Shown: positions 32,734 to 39,984 of the stretch, piece by piece
Layout: every line of letters starts with the position of its first letter
Numbering within the stretch: the first letter of the stretch is position 1
From: RYN-428 sp035695715
GTDB lineage: Bacteria; Planctomycetota; Phycisphaerae; Tepidisphaerales; Tepidisphaeraceae
Assembly (NCBI GenBank): GCA_035695715.1
Contig: DASRRM010000077.1
Span: forward strand, 1-39,984
Direction: 5' to 3'
Length of the DNA: 39,984 nucleotides
Notes under the pieces: generated by a model
Database searches by the model: none
Told to the model about the DNA's origin: nothing
The model's input: the letters and a program-made list of their open reading frames with translations, nothing else
Position numbers and translations under genes: made by a program

Positions 32734-33414
32734 TCAAAGCTGCGAGCCAAGCCCCGCCAGTTGTTCGGACAGAGCCTTCGGCGGACCGGTAAGCCCATAC
32801 AGCGGCAGAAGCGGGGCCATCGCACAAGCGAACCTTTGCTGTTCGGCCCTGGCGTCGATCACCGCCTTCCGAAGGTCATCCGCGCCGACGCTCCATAGAT
32901 CGACCGGCGTCACTTTACCCTCTTCGTGCGATTCCAATTCATAGCGCCCCTTCCAAAATCGAATCATCAGCCATGGATGTCCGATCCATAACATTTTCCA
33001 TTGATCGCCCTGATATTGAACGGCGTCCTGCCATTCTGAAAGATTCGCCAAATCCGAGCAGCATTGCGGCTCCATCAGCAATTCACCCGCGCTGCACAGC
33101 GCCAATCCGCCGGACAATACCGGGTTGCACTCGGGATCGAGCAGGTTTTCCAAGCCGCCCCAACGATCGAAGAGCTTGAACAAAACGCGTTGCAGCACCT
33201 TGGGCTCACTGAATTCAGTCGTGGCGACGTGGGTGAAACTTTCCCGAATCGGCTTGAGGCCTTCAATGCCGGAATCCGCCAGCGAATCCAGCCAATGCTG
33301 CTGCCATGCCGCTGGGTCGTCAGGCATTCGACGTTCTGGTTTGGAGAACGTCGAAGGCTCAAGGGTAAGGACTGGAACCAGTTCGATGTTGTCGACGTTG
33401 CGGATGTTGGGCAT
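32734..33414 (-). CDS. Hypothetical protein
   Basis: 226 residues, soluble and acidic, rich in Trp and Leu (MPDDPAAWQQHWLDSL, KMLWIGHPWLMIRFW). No signal peptide or membrane segment, and no family recognised with confidence; an immunity-like or SMI1/KNR4-like protein is a guess from size and composition only. ATG 33414 is the only good start. Convergent with the small membrane protein. Confidence 0.65.
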   Translation of the reverse strand: MPNIRNVDNIELVPVLTLEPSTFSKPERRMPDDPAAWQQHWLDSLADSGIEGLKPIRESFTHVATTEFSEPKVLQRVLFKLFDRWGGLENLLDPECNPVLSGGLALCSAGELLMEPQCCSDLANLSEWQDAVQYQGDQWKMLWIGHPWLMIRFWKGRYELESHEEGKVTPVDLWSVGADDLRKAVIDARAEQQRFACAMAPLLPLYGLTGPPKALSEQLAGLGSQL

Positions 33415-33605
33415 GGGAACGCTTTACAATCGGTACGTAAGTGCTACCAGTTTTTAACATGGGCGGACAATCCGTGACGGACGAACAAACCGGGACGGGA
33501 GCGAACAAATCCGGACGGGTCCGATATCGACGAATAATGCAGACTCGAAAGCGGCTAAGGTGTCAAGAATGCGTCGAATTCTGCCGAAAAACGAGGCGAA
33601 CCCGT

Positions 33606-33706
33606 GAAAACCGGACCCCTCCCGCTTTGCCTTTCCGTCCCGCTTTGCCTTTTCCCGCTTCGCCTTTCCCGGACCCGTCCCGGACCCGTCCCGCTTCGCC
33701 TTTCCG
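33606..33706. repeat. Degenerate tandem repeat
   Basis: About 100 nt of imperfect units on the pattern TCCCGCTTTGCCTTTCC / GGACCCGTCCC, directly downstream of the DUF3024-like gene. The rest of 33415-33716 shows no gene. Confidence 0.7.
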
Positions 33707-33716
33707 ATTTGGCGCA

Positions 33717-34139
33717 TCAGATCAGCGTGAACATGTTGCCCCCGCCGATCAATTCCAAACATTCCTCCAGCGTCAATCCGGCGTGCGTTTGCCACCATTT
33801 CCCGGTATGTCGGAAATACGCGAGATTGAAGCGTCCATCATCACGGTATTCCATCCGCGCGAATCCCAATTCAAATGTTGGCGAAATGCGGTTGGGTTCG
33901 GGACTTGCCCAGGTTGATCCGAAGTAGAAAAAGCTTTTGTGCCACTTAGTCCAGAGCGAGATCGGATAATTCCATCGTGGAGTTTTTGGAGGACGCTTGA
34001 TGTATCTGGCCTGCAATTGCTCCGCAATGAGCGCTTCAGCCTTCGCCTGCACATCGGTCCGCACCGAATCAGGCACCAAAGGCTTAATCCGCCGATCCGG
34101 CATCCAGGTCAAACGGCGAGCGGGTCGTTTCTTGGCCAT
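33717..34139 (-). CDS. DUF3024-like protein
   Basis: 140 residues. Diagnostic phrases are TWMPDRRIKPLVPDSVR near the N-terminus, WTKWHKSFFYFGSTW in the middle and FARMEYRDDGRFNLAYFRHTGKWW near the end, which I recall from DUF3024-type planctomycete proteins. Function unknown. ATG 34139 (MAKKRPARR) fits the family start. An in-frame ATG at 34199 overlaps the upstream stop as TAATG and is an alternative that would add 20 residues. Third gene of a tight minus-strand trio. Confidence 0.65.
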   Translation of the reverse strand: MAKKRPARRLTWMPDRRIKPLVPDSVRTDVQAKAEALIAEQLQARYIKRPPKTPRWNYPISLWTKWHKSFFYFGSTWASPEPNRISPTFELGFARMEYRDDGRFNLAYFRHTGKWWQTHAGLTLEECLELIGGGNMFTLI

Positions 34140-34198
34140 ATCGTCAATCACCAGAGAAGGGCAAGATTCAGGAACGCTGCAGAACTGCCCATTTCGCA

Positions 34199-34597
34199 TT
34201 AGTGTTTCCGTCGCGTCGCGACTGACCGCCAGACATTGAATGCGCACTCGCATGCCGGACAACTCATTCCGTCGTGATTTGGCGGCGTGCCGTCGAGCAT
34301 GGCGTCAACACTCGCATTGGGGAACCATCCCCAGGCGCGTTGAAATTCGCCGGAGAAATTCGCGCGAAGAAAACTCCCTGAAAAATGCGCCGGTGTCATC
34401 GGCAGCTCATGCAAGCCGCAGAATGTCGCGCCGTTGATCGAATAGCTGGGCGGGCTTTCGCCGCACGTCGGACAATGAACCGATTCGGCGGACACAGTCC
34501 AAGTGTTGCCGCAACCCGTACAGTTCATGGAACGCGTGCGGATCATGTGGGGTTGTGCGAGACGTTCCTCAATCATATGCTGCCGGACATTCTGCAT
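34199..34597 (-). CDS. Zinc-ribbon protein
   Basis: 132 residues. Cys pairs CTGC (from residue 26) and CPTC (about 42-45) form a zinc ribbon, and a further SCPACEC lies near the C-terminus. The middle part contains FCGLHELPMTPAHFSG. A nucleic-acid or protein-binding role is the usual reading for such ribbons; nothing more specific is visible. ATG 34597 lies 3 nt after the stop of the upstream gene, supporting that start; ATG 34528, just before the ribbon, is the alternative. Confidence 0.6.
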   Translation of the reverse strand: MQNVRQHMIEERLAQPHMIRTRSMNCTGCGNTWTVSAESVHCPTCGESPPSYSINGATFCGLHELPMTPAHFSGSFLRANFSGEFQRAWGWFPNASVDAMLDGTPPNHDGMSCPACECAFNVWRSVATRRKH

Positions 34598-34600
34598 CGA

Positions 34601-34936
34601 TTAGAGTCCGTTGCCTCCACCTCGTCGAGCAAGATCGACCAAATTCGGGCAGCCGAATTCCTGCGGATGATGCATAAATAGGAGGGCAATTGCATTCGAA
34701 CGGTCACCGTCCGCAGCGCAAAGTCCTTGTACATGAACGGCCGCCAAGCCGTCGGCGGAGAAAGGGGGGCCAAAGGGCTTTTCCCGAGCAGGAGAGAAGC
34801 CGGCAATCTTGGGATCCGTTCTAAATTCGTCGGCAGTGATCGCTTTGCGATAGTTCGCTGCCGATGCAATCGACCGCGACAGATTGTCCGATGCGCGACC
34901 CGAAAAAGTCGTGCATTTCCGTGCGGCTTCCTGCAT
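34601..34936 (-). CDS. Hypothetical protein
   Basis: 111 residues, soluble, no family recognised. Codon third positions are moderately GC-rich and it ends 3 nt before the zinc-ribbon gene, so it is probably first in a three-gene unit. An overlapping frame from 35079 on the same strand is Arg/Pro-rich and looks like shadow. No ribosome site is seen before ATG 34936, so confidence is limited. Confidence 0.45.
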   Translation of the reverse strand: MQEAARKCTTFSGRASDNLSRSIASAANYRKAITADEFRTDPKIAGFSPAREKPFGPPFSADGLAAVHVQGLCAADGDRSNAIALLFMHHPQEFGCPNLVDLARRGGGNGL

Positions 34937-35023
34937 TTCTGCGATGGCGGGGTTGCCAGCGGGGTGACGTTGTGACCGAATTGCACGATTTGCGAGCCAT
35001 CGTGCATGGCATTTTGAGTCAAC

Positions 35024-35067
35024 AAAAAAACGGCGAGATGTTTTCGCATCTCGCCGCTTTCGTTTTT
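35024..35067 (-). terminator. Strong intrinsic terminator of the desaturase gene
   Basis: Stem CGGCGAGATG (35031-35040) with CATCTCGCCG (35047-35056), loop 6 nt. On the minus strand seven T residues follow directly, and on the plus strand there is a T5 a little further on, so it can work in both directions. It is 36 nt after the desaturase stop. Confidence 0.85.
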
Positions 35068-35091
35068 GTCAACAGACAAACCGGCTATTCC

Positions 35092-36051
35092 CTACGAGGC
35101 CATCTTTGCCTGGATCCGGGCTTTGTTGGGGACGCGGATGTCCCAGGCCAGGCCGAATAGCGCCAGCGTGCGGATGAAGATGTAGCTCAGGTCCAATTCC
35201 CACCAACGAAGGCCGTGGCGGGCGGAGGTTGGGAAGGCGTGATGATTGTTGTGCCAGCCTTCGCCGAGGCCGAATATGCCGAAGATGAAATTATTGCGGC
35301 TTTCATCATGACTGCGGAACGGCCGGCTGCCCCAGATATGGCAGACGGAATTGATGCTCCACGTGACGTGATGGACCAGGAAAACGCGGGCTAAGCCGCC
35401 CCAGATGAAGCCGAGGAGCACGCCCATCCAGGACATGGTGAGCAGGCCGCCGAGGATGGCGGGGACGATCAGGCCCAGTATGGCCCACACGCCCCAGAGT
35501 TTGCTGACCACGCGGATAGAGCGATCGCGGACCAGGTCGTTGACATAACGGGACAGGTCCTTCGGGTCGCCCTGGAAGATCCAGCCAACGTGGGCGTGCC
35601 ACATGCCGCGAAGCATGTTCATGAATCCTTCGCCATGCATGTGGGGCGAATGGGGGTCGGCGACATTGTCGCTGTGCTGATGATGGCAGCGATGGACCGC
35701 CACCCACTTGAGGATCGATCCCTCGACCGCCATGGCGCCGAGAATTCCCAGAGTCCATTTGATTGGCGGGATGGTTTCGAATGCGCGATGGCAGAAGAAG
35801 CGGTGATAGCCGACGGTGACGCCGACAGCCGTGCAGAGATACATTCCGGCGAGGATTCCGCCGTAGACCCAGCCAAAGCCATGTCCCCAGAGGAGGATGA
35901 TCCCGGCGAGCAACCCGGCCAGGGGGAGGACGACGCCCATGAGATAAGTGAGTCGGCTGAGGATCGAGGGCGATTCGAAGAAATGCTGGCGTTCTTCGAC
36001 GGGTGCACTGGTAAGTTCGGGGGTGACGTCAACGGAATTGGGAACGAACAA
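35092..36051 (-). CDS. Acyl-CoA (delta-9 type) fatty acid desaturase
   Basis: 319 residues, a membrane di-iron desaturase. Three His boxes are HRFFCH (83-88), HRCHH (120-124) and HNNHH near residue 266; between them lie paired hydrophobic helices. The family introduces a cis double bond into acyl chains, keeping membranes fluid in the cold. The start is a TTG at 36051; no ATG fits before the first helix. A terminator follows at 35031-35056. The cold-type RRM protein gene lies directly upstream in the same direction but behind its own terminator, so the two are separate transcripts that may respond to the same condition. Confidence 0.9.
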   Translation of the reverse strand: MFVPNSVDVTPELTSAPVEERQHFFESPSILSRLTYLMGVVLPLAGLLAGIILLWGHGFGWVYGGILAGMYLCTAVGVTVGYHRFFCHRAFETIPPIKWTLGILGAMAVEGSILKWVAVHRCHHQHSDNVADPHSPHMHGEGFMNMLRGMWHAHVGWIFQGDPKDLSRYVNDLVRDRSIRVVSKLWGVWAILGLIVPAILGGLLTMSWMGVLLGFIWGGLARVFLVHHVTWSINSVCHIWGSRPFRSHDESRNNFIFGIFGLGEGWHNNHHAFPTSARHGLRWWELDLSYIFIRTLALFGLAWDIRVPNKARIQAKMAS

Positions 36052-36130
36052 AGCGGTTCCTCGTTGCGAGCGCGATTGGGAGCTCTGGGAAAGGTGCGGG
36101 CGACAGGCGTCAGCCTGCCGGAGATTAGAT

Positions 36131-36163
36131 AAGGGGGAGCCACTTTGCCGGTGACTCCCCCTT
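36131..36163 (-). terminator. Terminator of the RRM gene
   Basis: AAGGGGGAG (36131-36139) with CTCCCCCTT (36155-36163), with an inner CAC/GTG pair. On the minus strand the stem ends in TTATC rather than a long T-run. It separates the RRM gene from the desaturase. Confidence 0.6.
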
Positions 36164-36193
36164 TATCGTTACGCTGAAAGTGGACGGAAGGTT

Positions 36194-36586
36194 TTAGTAG
36201 CGGTCGCGGCCCCCGCCGCCTCCGCCGCCATATCCACCGCCGCCGCCGCGTTTGCCACCGCCGCCGCCGCCACCGTAGCCGCCGCGGCCACCGCCGCCGC
36301 CGCCACCATAACCGCCACCGCCGCCACGGGGGCGTTCTTCGCGGGGCTTGGCTTCGTTGACGGTGAGGGCACGGCCGTCATGTTCCTTGCCGTTAAGGGC
36401 CTCGATTGCGGCCTGTGCCTCGGCATCGCTGCCGAGCTGCACGAAGCCGAAACCCTTGCTGCGCCCGGTATCGCGATCGGCGATGACCTCGGCCGACTGC
36501 ACGGTTCCGTACTGAGCGAAAAGCTGTTCCAAATCAGAGCTGGTGGTGTTGTAGCTCAGATTTCCGACGTATAACTTGCTGCCCAT
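36194..36586 (-). CDS. Glycine-rich RRM RNA-binding protein
   Basis: 130 residues. One RNA recognition motif with RNP2 LYVGNL (5-10) and RNP1 KGFGFVQL (44-51), then from about residue 85 a Gly-rich tail with Tyr and Arg (RGGYGGGGGG-type). This is the layout of cyanobacterial and planctomycete Rbp proteins, many of them cold-inducible RNA chaperones in the cytoplasm. AGGAG lies 6 nt before ATG 36586. An upstream leader of unknown length (to about 36750) could carry cold control, but I see no defined element. Confidence 0.9.
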   Translation of the reverse strand: MGSKLYVGNLSYNTTSSDLEQLFAQYGTVQSAEVIADRDTGRSKGFGFVQLGSDAEAQAAIEALNGKEHDGRALTVNEAKPREERPRGGGGGYGGGGGGGRGGYGGGGGGGKRGGGGGYGGGGGGGRDRY

Positions 36587-36939
36587 CAATATCTCCTGAT
36601 ACGGGCAAGGCCACCCCGCGTAAAACTTTCCGAGTGGCGCCGAAAGGGGCCGACGTTCCGGCCCGGAAGGTACGAGTGGCGAAAGAGCGGGTGCGGTCGG
36701 CTTGAAAAACTAACAGGCCTCGTACCGGGACTCGGTCGTCGAACTTACCATCTTTACGATAGTCGCATTCCACTGCCATTGCCATAGCATGCCCGCGACA
36801 AAATATTTCATCCGCCGCGGGAAATGCCGTGGGTTTTATCGGCTGACTGCCCCGCTTAACGCGAGTTTCCGGGGACGACCGCCAAGAGGCGGGAGCGTGG
36901 CGAGATTCTTGGCGTGTCAATCGTGGCTGGGATCAGGGT

Positions 36940-36992
36940 CGGGGTTGAGGGTTCGGAGAATACGGTTTCGCCTATTCTGAACCCTGAACCCC
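36940..36992. repeat. Imperfect inverted repeat GGGTTCGGAGAATA
   Basis: Arms 36940-36961 and 36973-36992 pair with a small bulge. It lies in the 541-nt gap between the RRM gene and the HMA-like gene, where no other feature was found. Confidence 0.6.
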
Positions 36993-37127
36993 GAAACCTT
37001 TTCGCACTTCGCATTGGGTGCCAGGAACACCGGCGCACCCTCGCCTCAACCCCACAACATTTTTCTCTATCTTTGCTATTTGATTCCGGTATCATCGCCC
37101 TCAACACTTTTTAAACCAAGGAGAATC

Positions 37128-37640
37128 ATGAATCGCACAGCATCTCTTATCGTCGGAGTTTTCGTTTCGTTCGTCGCCGCCTCGTGGGCCGCGGCCGAAA
37201 CAACCGTCACGCTTGAGAAGACTCATCTCTGCTGCAATAGCTGCGTGAAGGCGGTAACCGCAGCGGTGACCGCCGTGCCGGGCGCCACCGCCAAGTGCGA
37301 TACCAAGACGGGAACCATCACCATCAAGGCGGCGGACGAAGCCTCCGCCCAGAAGGCTGTCGATGCCTTGTCGGAAGCCGGTTTCTATGGCAAGGCCACC
37401 GGCGCCACCATCAAGGACGACAGCGGCGCTCCGGCCGGGAATGTGAAAACCCTGACCGTCACCACCCACAACTGCTGCGGCAAATGCACCAAAGCAATTG
37501 ACAAGGCGATCGCCAGCGTGCCCGGCGCAAAGGGCCAGGCCAAGGCCAAGGAAGACACCTTCACCGTGACCGGCGACTTCGACGCTGCCAAGCTCGTGGC
37601 CGCGTTGAACGATGCGGGGTTCTGCGTGAAGACGAAGTAA
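37128..37640 (+). CDS. Secreted protein with two heavy-metal-associated-like domains
   Basis: 170 residues: signal peptide (cleaved near SWAAAE, about 23), then two HMA-like ferredoxin folds in tandem. Each has CCxxC instead of plain CxxC: C35, C36, C39 in LCCNSC and C116, C117, C120 in NCCGKC. Each is followed by helix, beta hairpin and helix (VTAVPGATAKCD, IASVPGAKGQAK). HMA domains bind copper, mercury or similar ions; outside the cytoplasm a scavenging or chaperone role is plausible. No transporter gene adjoins it. AAGGAG is 4 nt before ATG 37128. Confidence 0.82.
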   Translation: MNRTASLIVGVFVSFVAASWAAAETTVTLEKTHLCCNSCVKAVTAAVTAVPGATAKCDTKTGTITIKAADEASAQKAVDALSEAGFYGKATGATIKDDSGAPAGNVKTLTVTTHNCCGKCTKAIDKAIASVPGAKGQAKAKEDTFTVTGDFDAAKLVAALNDAGFCVKTK

Positions 37641-37673
37641 TTGCGACTGACCGTTTGGTCATGGATAATTGAT

Positions 37674-37706
37674 ATCAGGCACGGACAGAGATTGTCCGTG
37701 CCTGAT
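37674..37706 (+). terminator. Hairpin after the HMA-like gene
   Basis: A perfect 14-bp stem (37674-37687 with 37693-37706) with a 5-nt loop, 33 nt after the stop codon. No T-run follows, so termination is probable but not certain. Confidence 0.6.
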
Positions 37707-37743
37707 GTCGTTTCCGGGGATGGCAGCAAGCTCCCACGCAACC

Positions 37744-37772
37744 GAGCGCTCCGCTACGCGTCGCGGCTAACC
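37744..37772. repeat. Single arm of the 17365-17448 repeat family
   Basis: Closely matches the right arm at 17418-17448 (core GCGTCGCGGCTAACC) with few differences, but no partner arm is nearby. Confidence 0.7.
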
Positions 37773-37823
37773 TAACCAGTGTTGCAAAGGTGGGGTAAGA
37801 AACCCTCGCCACGGGTAATCCTC

Positions 37824-38594
37824 TCATTTCGCCGTGAATCCGCCGTCCATCATGAGAATCGCCCCGGTGAAAAAACTCGCCAGATCGCTGGCCATGTAGG
37901 TGAAGAACGCCGCGACTTCCTGTGGCGAGGCGATTCGCCCGATGGGGTGGTTGTCGCGCAGCATTGCCCAGAATTTTTCCGGATTCCCAGACGCGGCGGC
38001 GGATTTGTGGACGATCGGCGTGTCGACCGTTCCGCATCCGATGGCGTTTACGCGGATGCCGAACGGGGCGTAGTCGATCGCCATCTGCCGGGTCATCTGA
38101 TGCACCGCGCCTTTGGACGGGCCATAAGCGCCTTGCGTGACGATACCGACCTGGCCGGAAATCGAGCCGGTGTTGAGGATCACGCCGGCCTTTTGGCGGA
38201 TCATGACGGGAATCACCTGGCGGGCGGCCAGGAAAATCGCCTTCACATTGGTATCCATCACCGCATCCCATTCCTCGGGGGTGTGCTCGTGCACCGGCTT
38301 AACCACGCTGATGCCGGCGTTGTTCACCAAAATGTCGATCCGGCCAAATGCCCTTTCGGCAGCGGCGGTAAACTTTTGCGCCGTGGCCTCATCGGCGACG
38401 TCGCCGCGAATATATTGCACCCGGCCCGGCTCGCGCGCGATGCATTCGCGCAGGGCCGACCCCGGCTCCGGCGCGATGTCGACGGCAACCACGCCCGCTG
38501 CGCGGGCCTCGATGAATTGCAGAACCGTCGCCTGCCCGATTCCCGAAGCGGCCCCGGTCACGATCGCCGATTTCCCGGCAAGGCTGATTTGCAT
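37824..38594 (-). CDS. Short-chain dehydrogenase/reductase
   Basis: 256 residues, classical SDR. Coenzyme motif TGAASGIG (13-20), NNAG (91-94), catalytic N116, S144, Y157 and K161, and the C-terminal GAILMMDGG. D39 after the second strand suggests NAD(H) preference. The substrate is unknown; the SDR family acts on sugars, steroids, acyl-ACPs and many alcohols. ATG 38594 has AAGGA 6 nt upstream; the longer frame to 38639 is unlikely. It follows the 38605 gene by 10 nt on the same strand. Confidence 0.9.
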   Translation of the reverse strand: MQISLAGKSAIVTGAASGIGQATVLQFIEARAAGVVAVDIAPEPGSALRECIAREPGRVQYIRGDVADEATAQKFTAAAERAFGRIDILVNNAGISVVKPVHEHTPEEWDAVMDTNVKAIFLAARQVIPVMIRQKAGVILNTGSISGQVGIVTQGAYGPSKGAVHQMTRQMAIDYAPFGIRVNAIGCGTVDTPIVHKSAAASGNPEKFWAMLRDNHPIGRIASPQEVAAFFTYMASDLASFFTGAILMMDGGFTAK

Positions 38595-38604
38595 AATAGT
38601 TCCT

Positions 38605-39630
38605 TCATCGCCCGCCATGCCCCGGCGTTTTTGGCGCAACCTGGGCCGGCGGGTTTCTCGGCGGACCGGGGTTGGGGAACACCACCACCGTGATATAGCT
38701 GTACAGCAGCGATGCCGCTCCGACGATCACGCTGGCCCACAATGTGATCTTTAAAATACGGATGCGGTTGGCGATTTCCTTGTCGCGCCAGTCGCCCAGC
38801 CGACGATCGATCTCATCGAGCTTCCGATCGATCCTCGCTTCAATTTCATCGAGCTTCTGGTTGAGATACTGGTCGGCGTTTTTCTTCAGGCGGTTGGTGA
38901 TGCCGGCAAACAGGCCCGCTTCCTCGATGTCCTCTTTCAAGCTGCTGGTGCGCGCCGGCGCAACGCCGGGAGCGGCGGATTGGTCGGGAAGAAACTGGTA
39001 ATCCGCTCCGGCATCGGCACGACCGATCATGCCCGCGACCATCGACCCGATGAACCCTCGCCGCTTGCGGTTGATCTTCTGGAAAATCCCCTCATTCTTC
39101 TTCAGCGCCTTCACCAGCACAGGAATCGTGTCGGCCTCTGCGGCGGCAATTCCGCGCATCTGCGCCAAAATCAACAGCCCGCGCTGCGACAGCCCGGCAA
39201 ACCGCATTGACTTGATCCGCGCAATCTCCTGGGCGATCTGCTCGCGCGTCGCGTTGGCCGTCACCGGGCGACGGCCCCATCGCACCACATCGAGCATGGC
39301 GTTGCGATCCATGCCGGCGATCATCTGCCGCCGGTCGTGAATCGCCGTCACCAGGTCCTGCGAATTCTTGTAGTGTGTGCGATCCAGCCCGAATTCCTCG
39401 GCCAGATGCTCCAGCTCGTCCTTGGGCAACTCCGAAAGCTGCCGCTGCGGCGAGGTGCTGGACTCAAACGCGTTGGCATCGTCGCTCGATCCGGGCGCGG
39501 CCACGATCGGCAATGACTGCACCGGCGTGGAAACCGCCGTCAGCACGATCGGCGCGCCCGTCTCCAATGCCCCGGCATCGGCCGCGGCGGGCAGCAGCTT
39601 CTGCTCGGAATCATTGGGCGAATCTGGCAT
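38605..39630 (-). CDS. Membrane-anchored hypothetical protein with coiled coil
   Basis: 341 residues. A disordered N-terminus (to about 60) leads to a small helical domain (LSELPKDELEHLAEEFGLD, about 65-85) that resembles the Rho N-terminal/SAP-like fold. After a basic region comes a heptad-like coiled coil (LDEIEARIDRKLDEIDRRL, about 263-281), then one transmembrane helix (about 297-320) and a Pro-rich tail. It is probably a C-terminally anchored protein; function not recognised. The start overlaps the end of the upstream gene by 20 nt, so the two are coupled, and the SDR gene follows. Confidence 0.75.
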   Translation of the reverse strand: MPDSPNDSEQKLLPAAADAGALETGAPIVLTAVSTPVQSLPIVAAPGSSDDANAFESSTSPQRQLSELPKDELEHLAEEFGLDRTHYKNSQDLVTAIHDRRQMIAGMDRNAMLDVVRWGRRPVTANATREQIAQEIARIKSMRFAGLSQRGLLILAQMRGIAAAEADTIPVLVKALKKNEGIFQKINRKRRGFIGSMVAGMIGRADAGADYQFLPDQSAAPGVAPARTSSLKEDIEEAGLFAGITNRLKKNADQYLNQKLDEIEARIDRKLDEIDRRLGDWRDKEIANRIRILKITLWASVIVGAASLLYSYITVVVFPNPGPPRNPPAQVAPKTPGHGGR

Positions 39631-39916
39631 CGTTGACCCGGTCTCCCAACTCGTAAATCACGTGGTGCGCGTGCCACATGATCAAAAACGCCACGCACAG
39701 CAACAGGCAAATCAGCACATCGCCCCAAAACGTGCGGAATCTCAGCCGCAGGCTATGCACGATCAAATATCGCCGCAGCAGGCTGACATATTTTTCCTGC
39801 CCCATCAGCCAGACATAATACCCCCACAGCGACTGCAGCGTCACCACGGTGGCATACACCGTGACGATGAGAGCCAGGGCATAGCGAAAGAAGTTGAAGA
39901 AGTCGATATGGCGCAT
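39611..39916 (-). CDS. Small membrane protein
   Basis: 101 residues with two predicted transmembrane helices (about 10-32 and 66-84) around a basic loop (LLRRYLIVHSLRLRFRT). No family recognised. ATG 39916; its 3' end overlaps the start of the next gene by 20 nt, pointing to a joint membrane complex or at least translational coupling. Confidence 0.7.
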   Translation of the reverse strand: MRHIDFFNFFRYALALIVTVYATVVTLQSLWGYYVWLMGQEKYVSLLRRYLIVHSLRLRFRTFWGDVLICLLLCVAFLIMWHAHHVIYELGDRVNDARFAQ

Positions 39917-39947
39917 GGCCGGTGATTCTCATCCATCGGAGGGGACC

Positions 39948-39984
39948 TGACGCGAAGGCGCGAAGGGATCGAAGGACACGAAGA
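39948..39984. repeat. CGCGAAGG half-element at window edge
   Basis: Units of the CGCGAAGGCGCGAAGG type, in inverse orientation to 21196-21232. It runs to the window end, so a full inverted repeat may continue outside. Confidence 0.7.

Noticed and set aside
34573..35079. 168-codon minus-strand frame overlapping 34601-34936
   Set aside because: Arg/Pro-rich translation running into the desaturase terminator; the alternative frame has better codon use and spacing.
1..39984. Insertion sequences or prophage genes
   Set aside because: No transposase, integrase or structural phage protein was seen in any frame, despite many inverted repeats.
1..39984. tRNA or rRNA genes
   Set aside because: No cloverleaf-like segment with a TTCGA loop and CCA-type end, and no rRNA-like sequence, was noticed by eye; a covariance search would settle it.

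Overview
The window looks like a chromosomal segment of a planctomycete, most likely from the Phycisphaerae side of the phylum. The evidence is high GC, frequent GTG/TTG starts, two type II-secretion-like pseudopilins with the C-terminal His...Asp-Gly motif so common in planctomycetes, a membrane protein ending in the typical planctomycete zinc ribbon (CGYDLRASPERCPECG), a CBM9-bearing glycoside hydrolase, and many intergenic inverted repeats. I saw no rRNA, tRNA, CRISPR array, transposase or phage structural gene.

Layout. 1-9 kb: secreted alpha/beta hydrolase, PlsC-type acyltransferase, a probably frameshifted reverse-strand gene, a secreted TPR protein, PolX DNA polymerase/PHP phosphoesterase, a zinc-ribbon membrane protein, a small protein from a probably leaderless transcript, and FdhD. 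9-14.2 kb: two divergent pseudopilins, a small His/Glu-rich lipoprotein, a sodium/solute symporter and a convergent ROK-family protein. 14.8-20.9 kb (minus strand): a retron cassette, the most notable part of the window. 21.3-29.1 kb: TrpE, a TlpA-like thioredoxin, a GH-A glycoside hydrolase, a lipoprotein, a 2OG-Fe(II) oxygenase and ComF. 29.5-35 kb: poorly recognised, probably lineage-specific proteins, including small membrane proteins, a DUF3024-like protein and a zinc-ribbon protein. 35-40 kb: acyl desaturase next to a glycine-rich RRM protein, a secreted double HMA-like protein, an SDR oxidoreductase and two membrane proteins.

The retron. Reading on the minus strand, the order is HEAT-repeat protein (20920-19157), SWIM zinc-finger protein (19160-17466, start and stop overlapping as GTGA), an 870-nt non-coding stretch, then a retron reverse transcriptase (16592-14808) with NAxxH, YADD and VTG signatures. 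The HEAT plus SWIM effector pair with this RT clade matches what I recall as type XIII retrons (the Mx162/Sa163 group). The non-coding stretch holds two tandem, about 230-nt structured elements (16741-16971 and 17097-17325), each closed by an outer stem like a1/a2. Flanks and terminal loop are nearly identical between the copies and each has a perfect 25-bp internal stem with a 23-nt loop, but most of the stem sequence is unrelated. This looks like a retron with two msr-msd templates whose msd stems were replaced while geometry was kept. The RT also has an N-terminal hydrophobic segment and a long Pro/Ala-rich linker, unlike compact retron RTs.

Intergenic DNA. Many gaps hold inverted repeats, several nested inside one another. 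Two elements (14449-14745 and 30343-30773) share the same outer boundary sequence but enclose different inner palindromes. Related half-elements occur at 21196-21232, 37744-37772 and 39948-39984.
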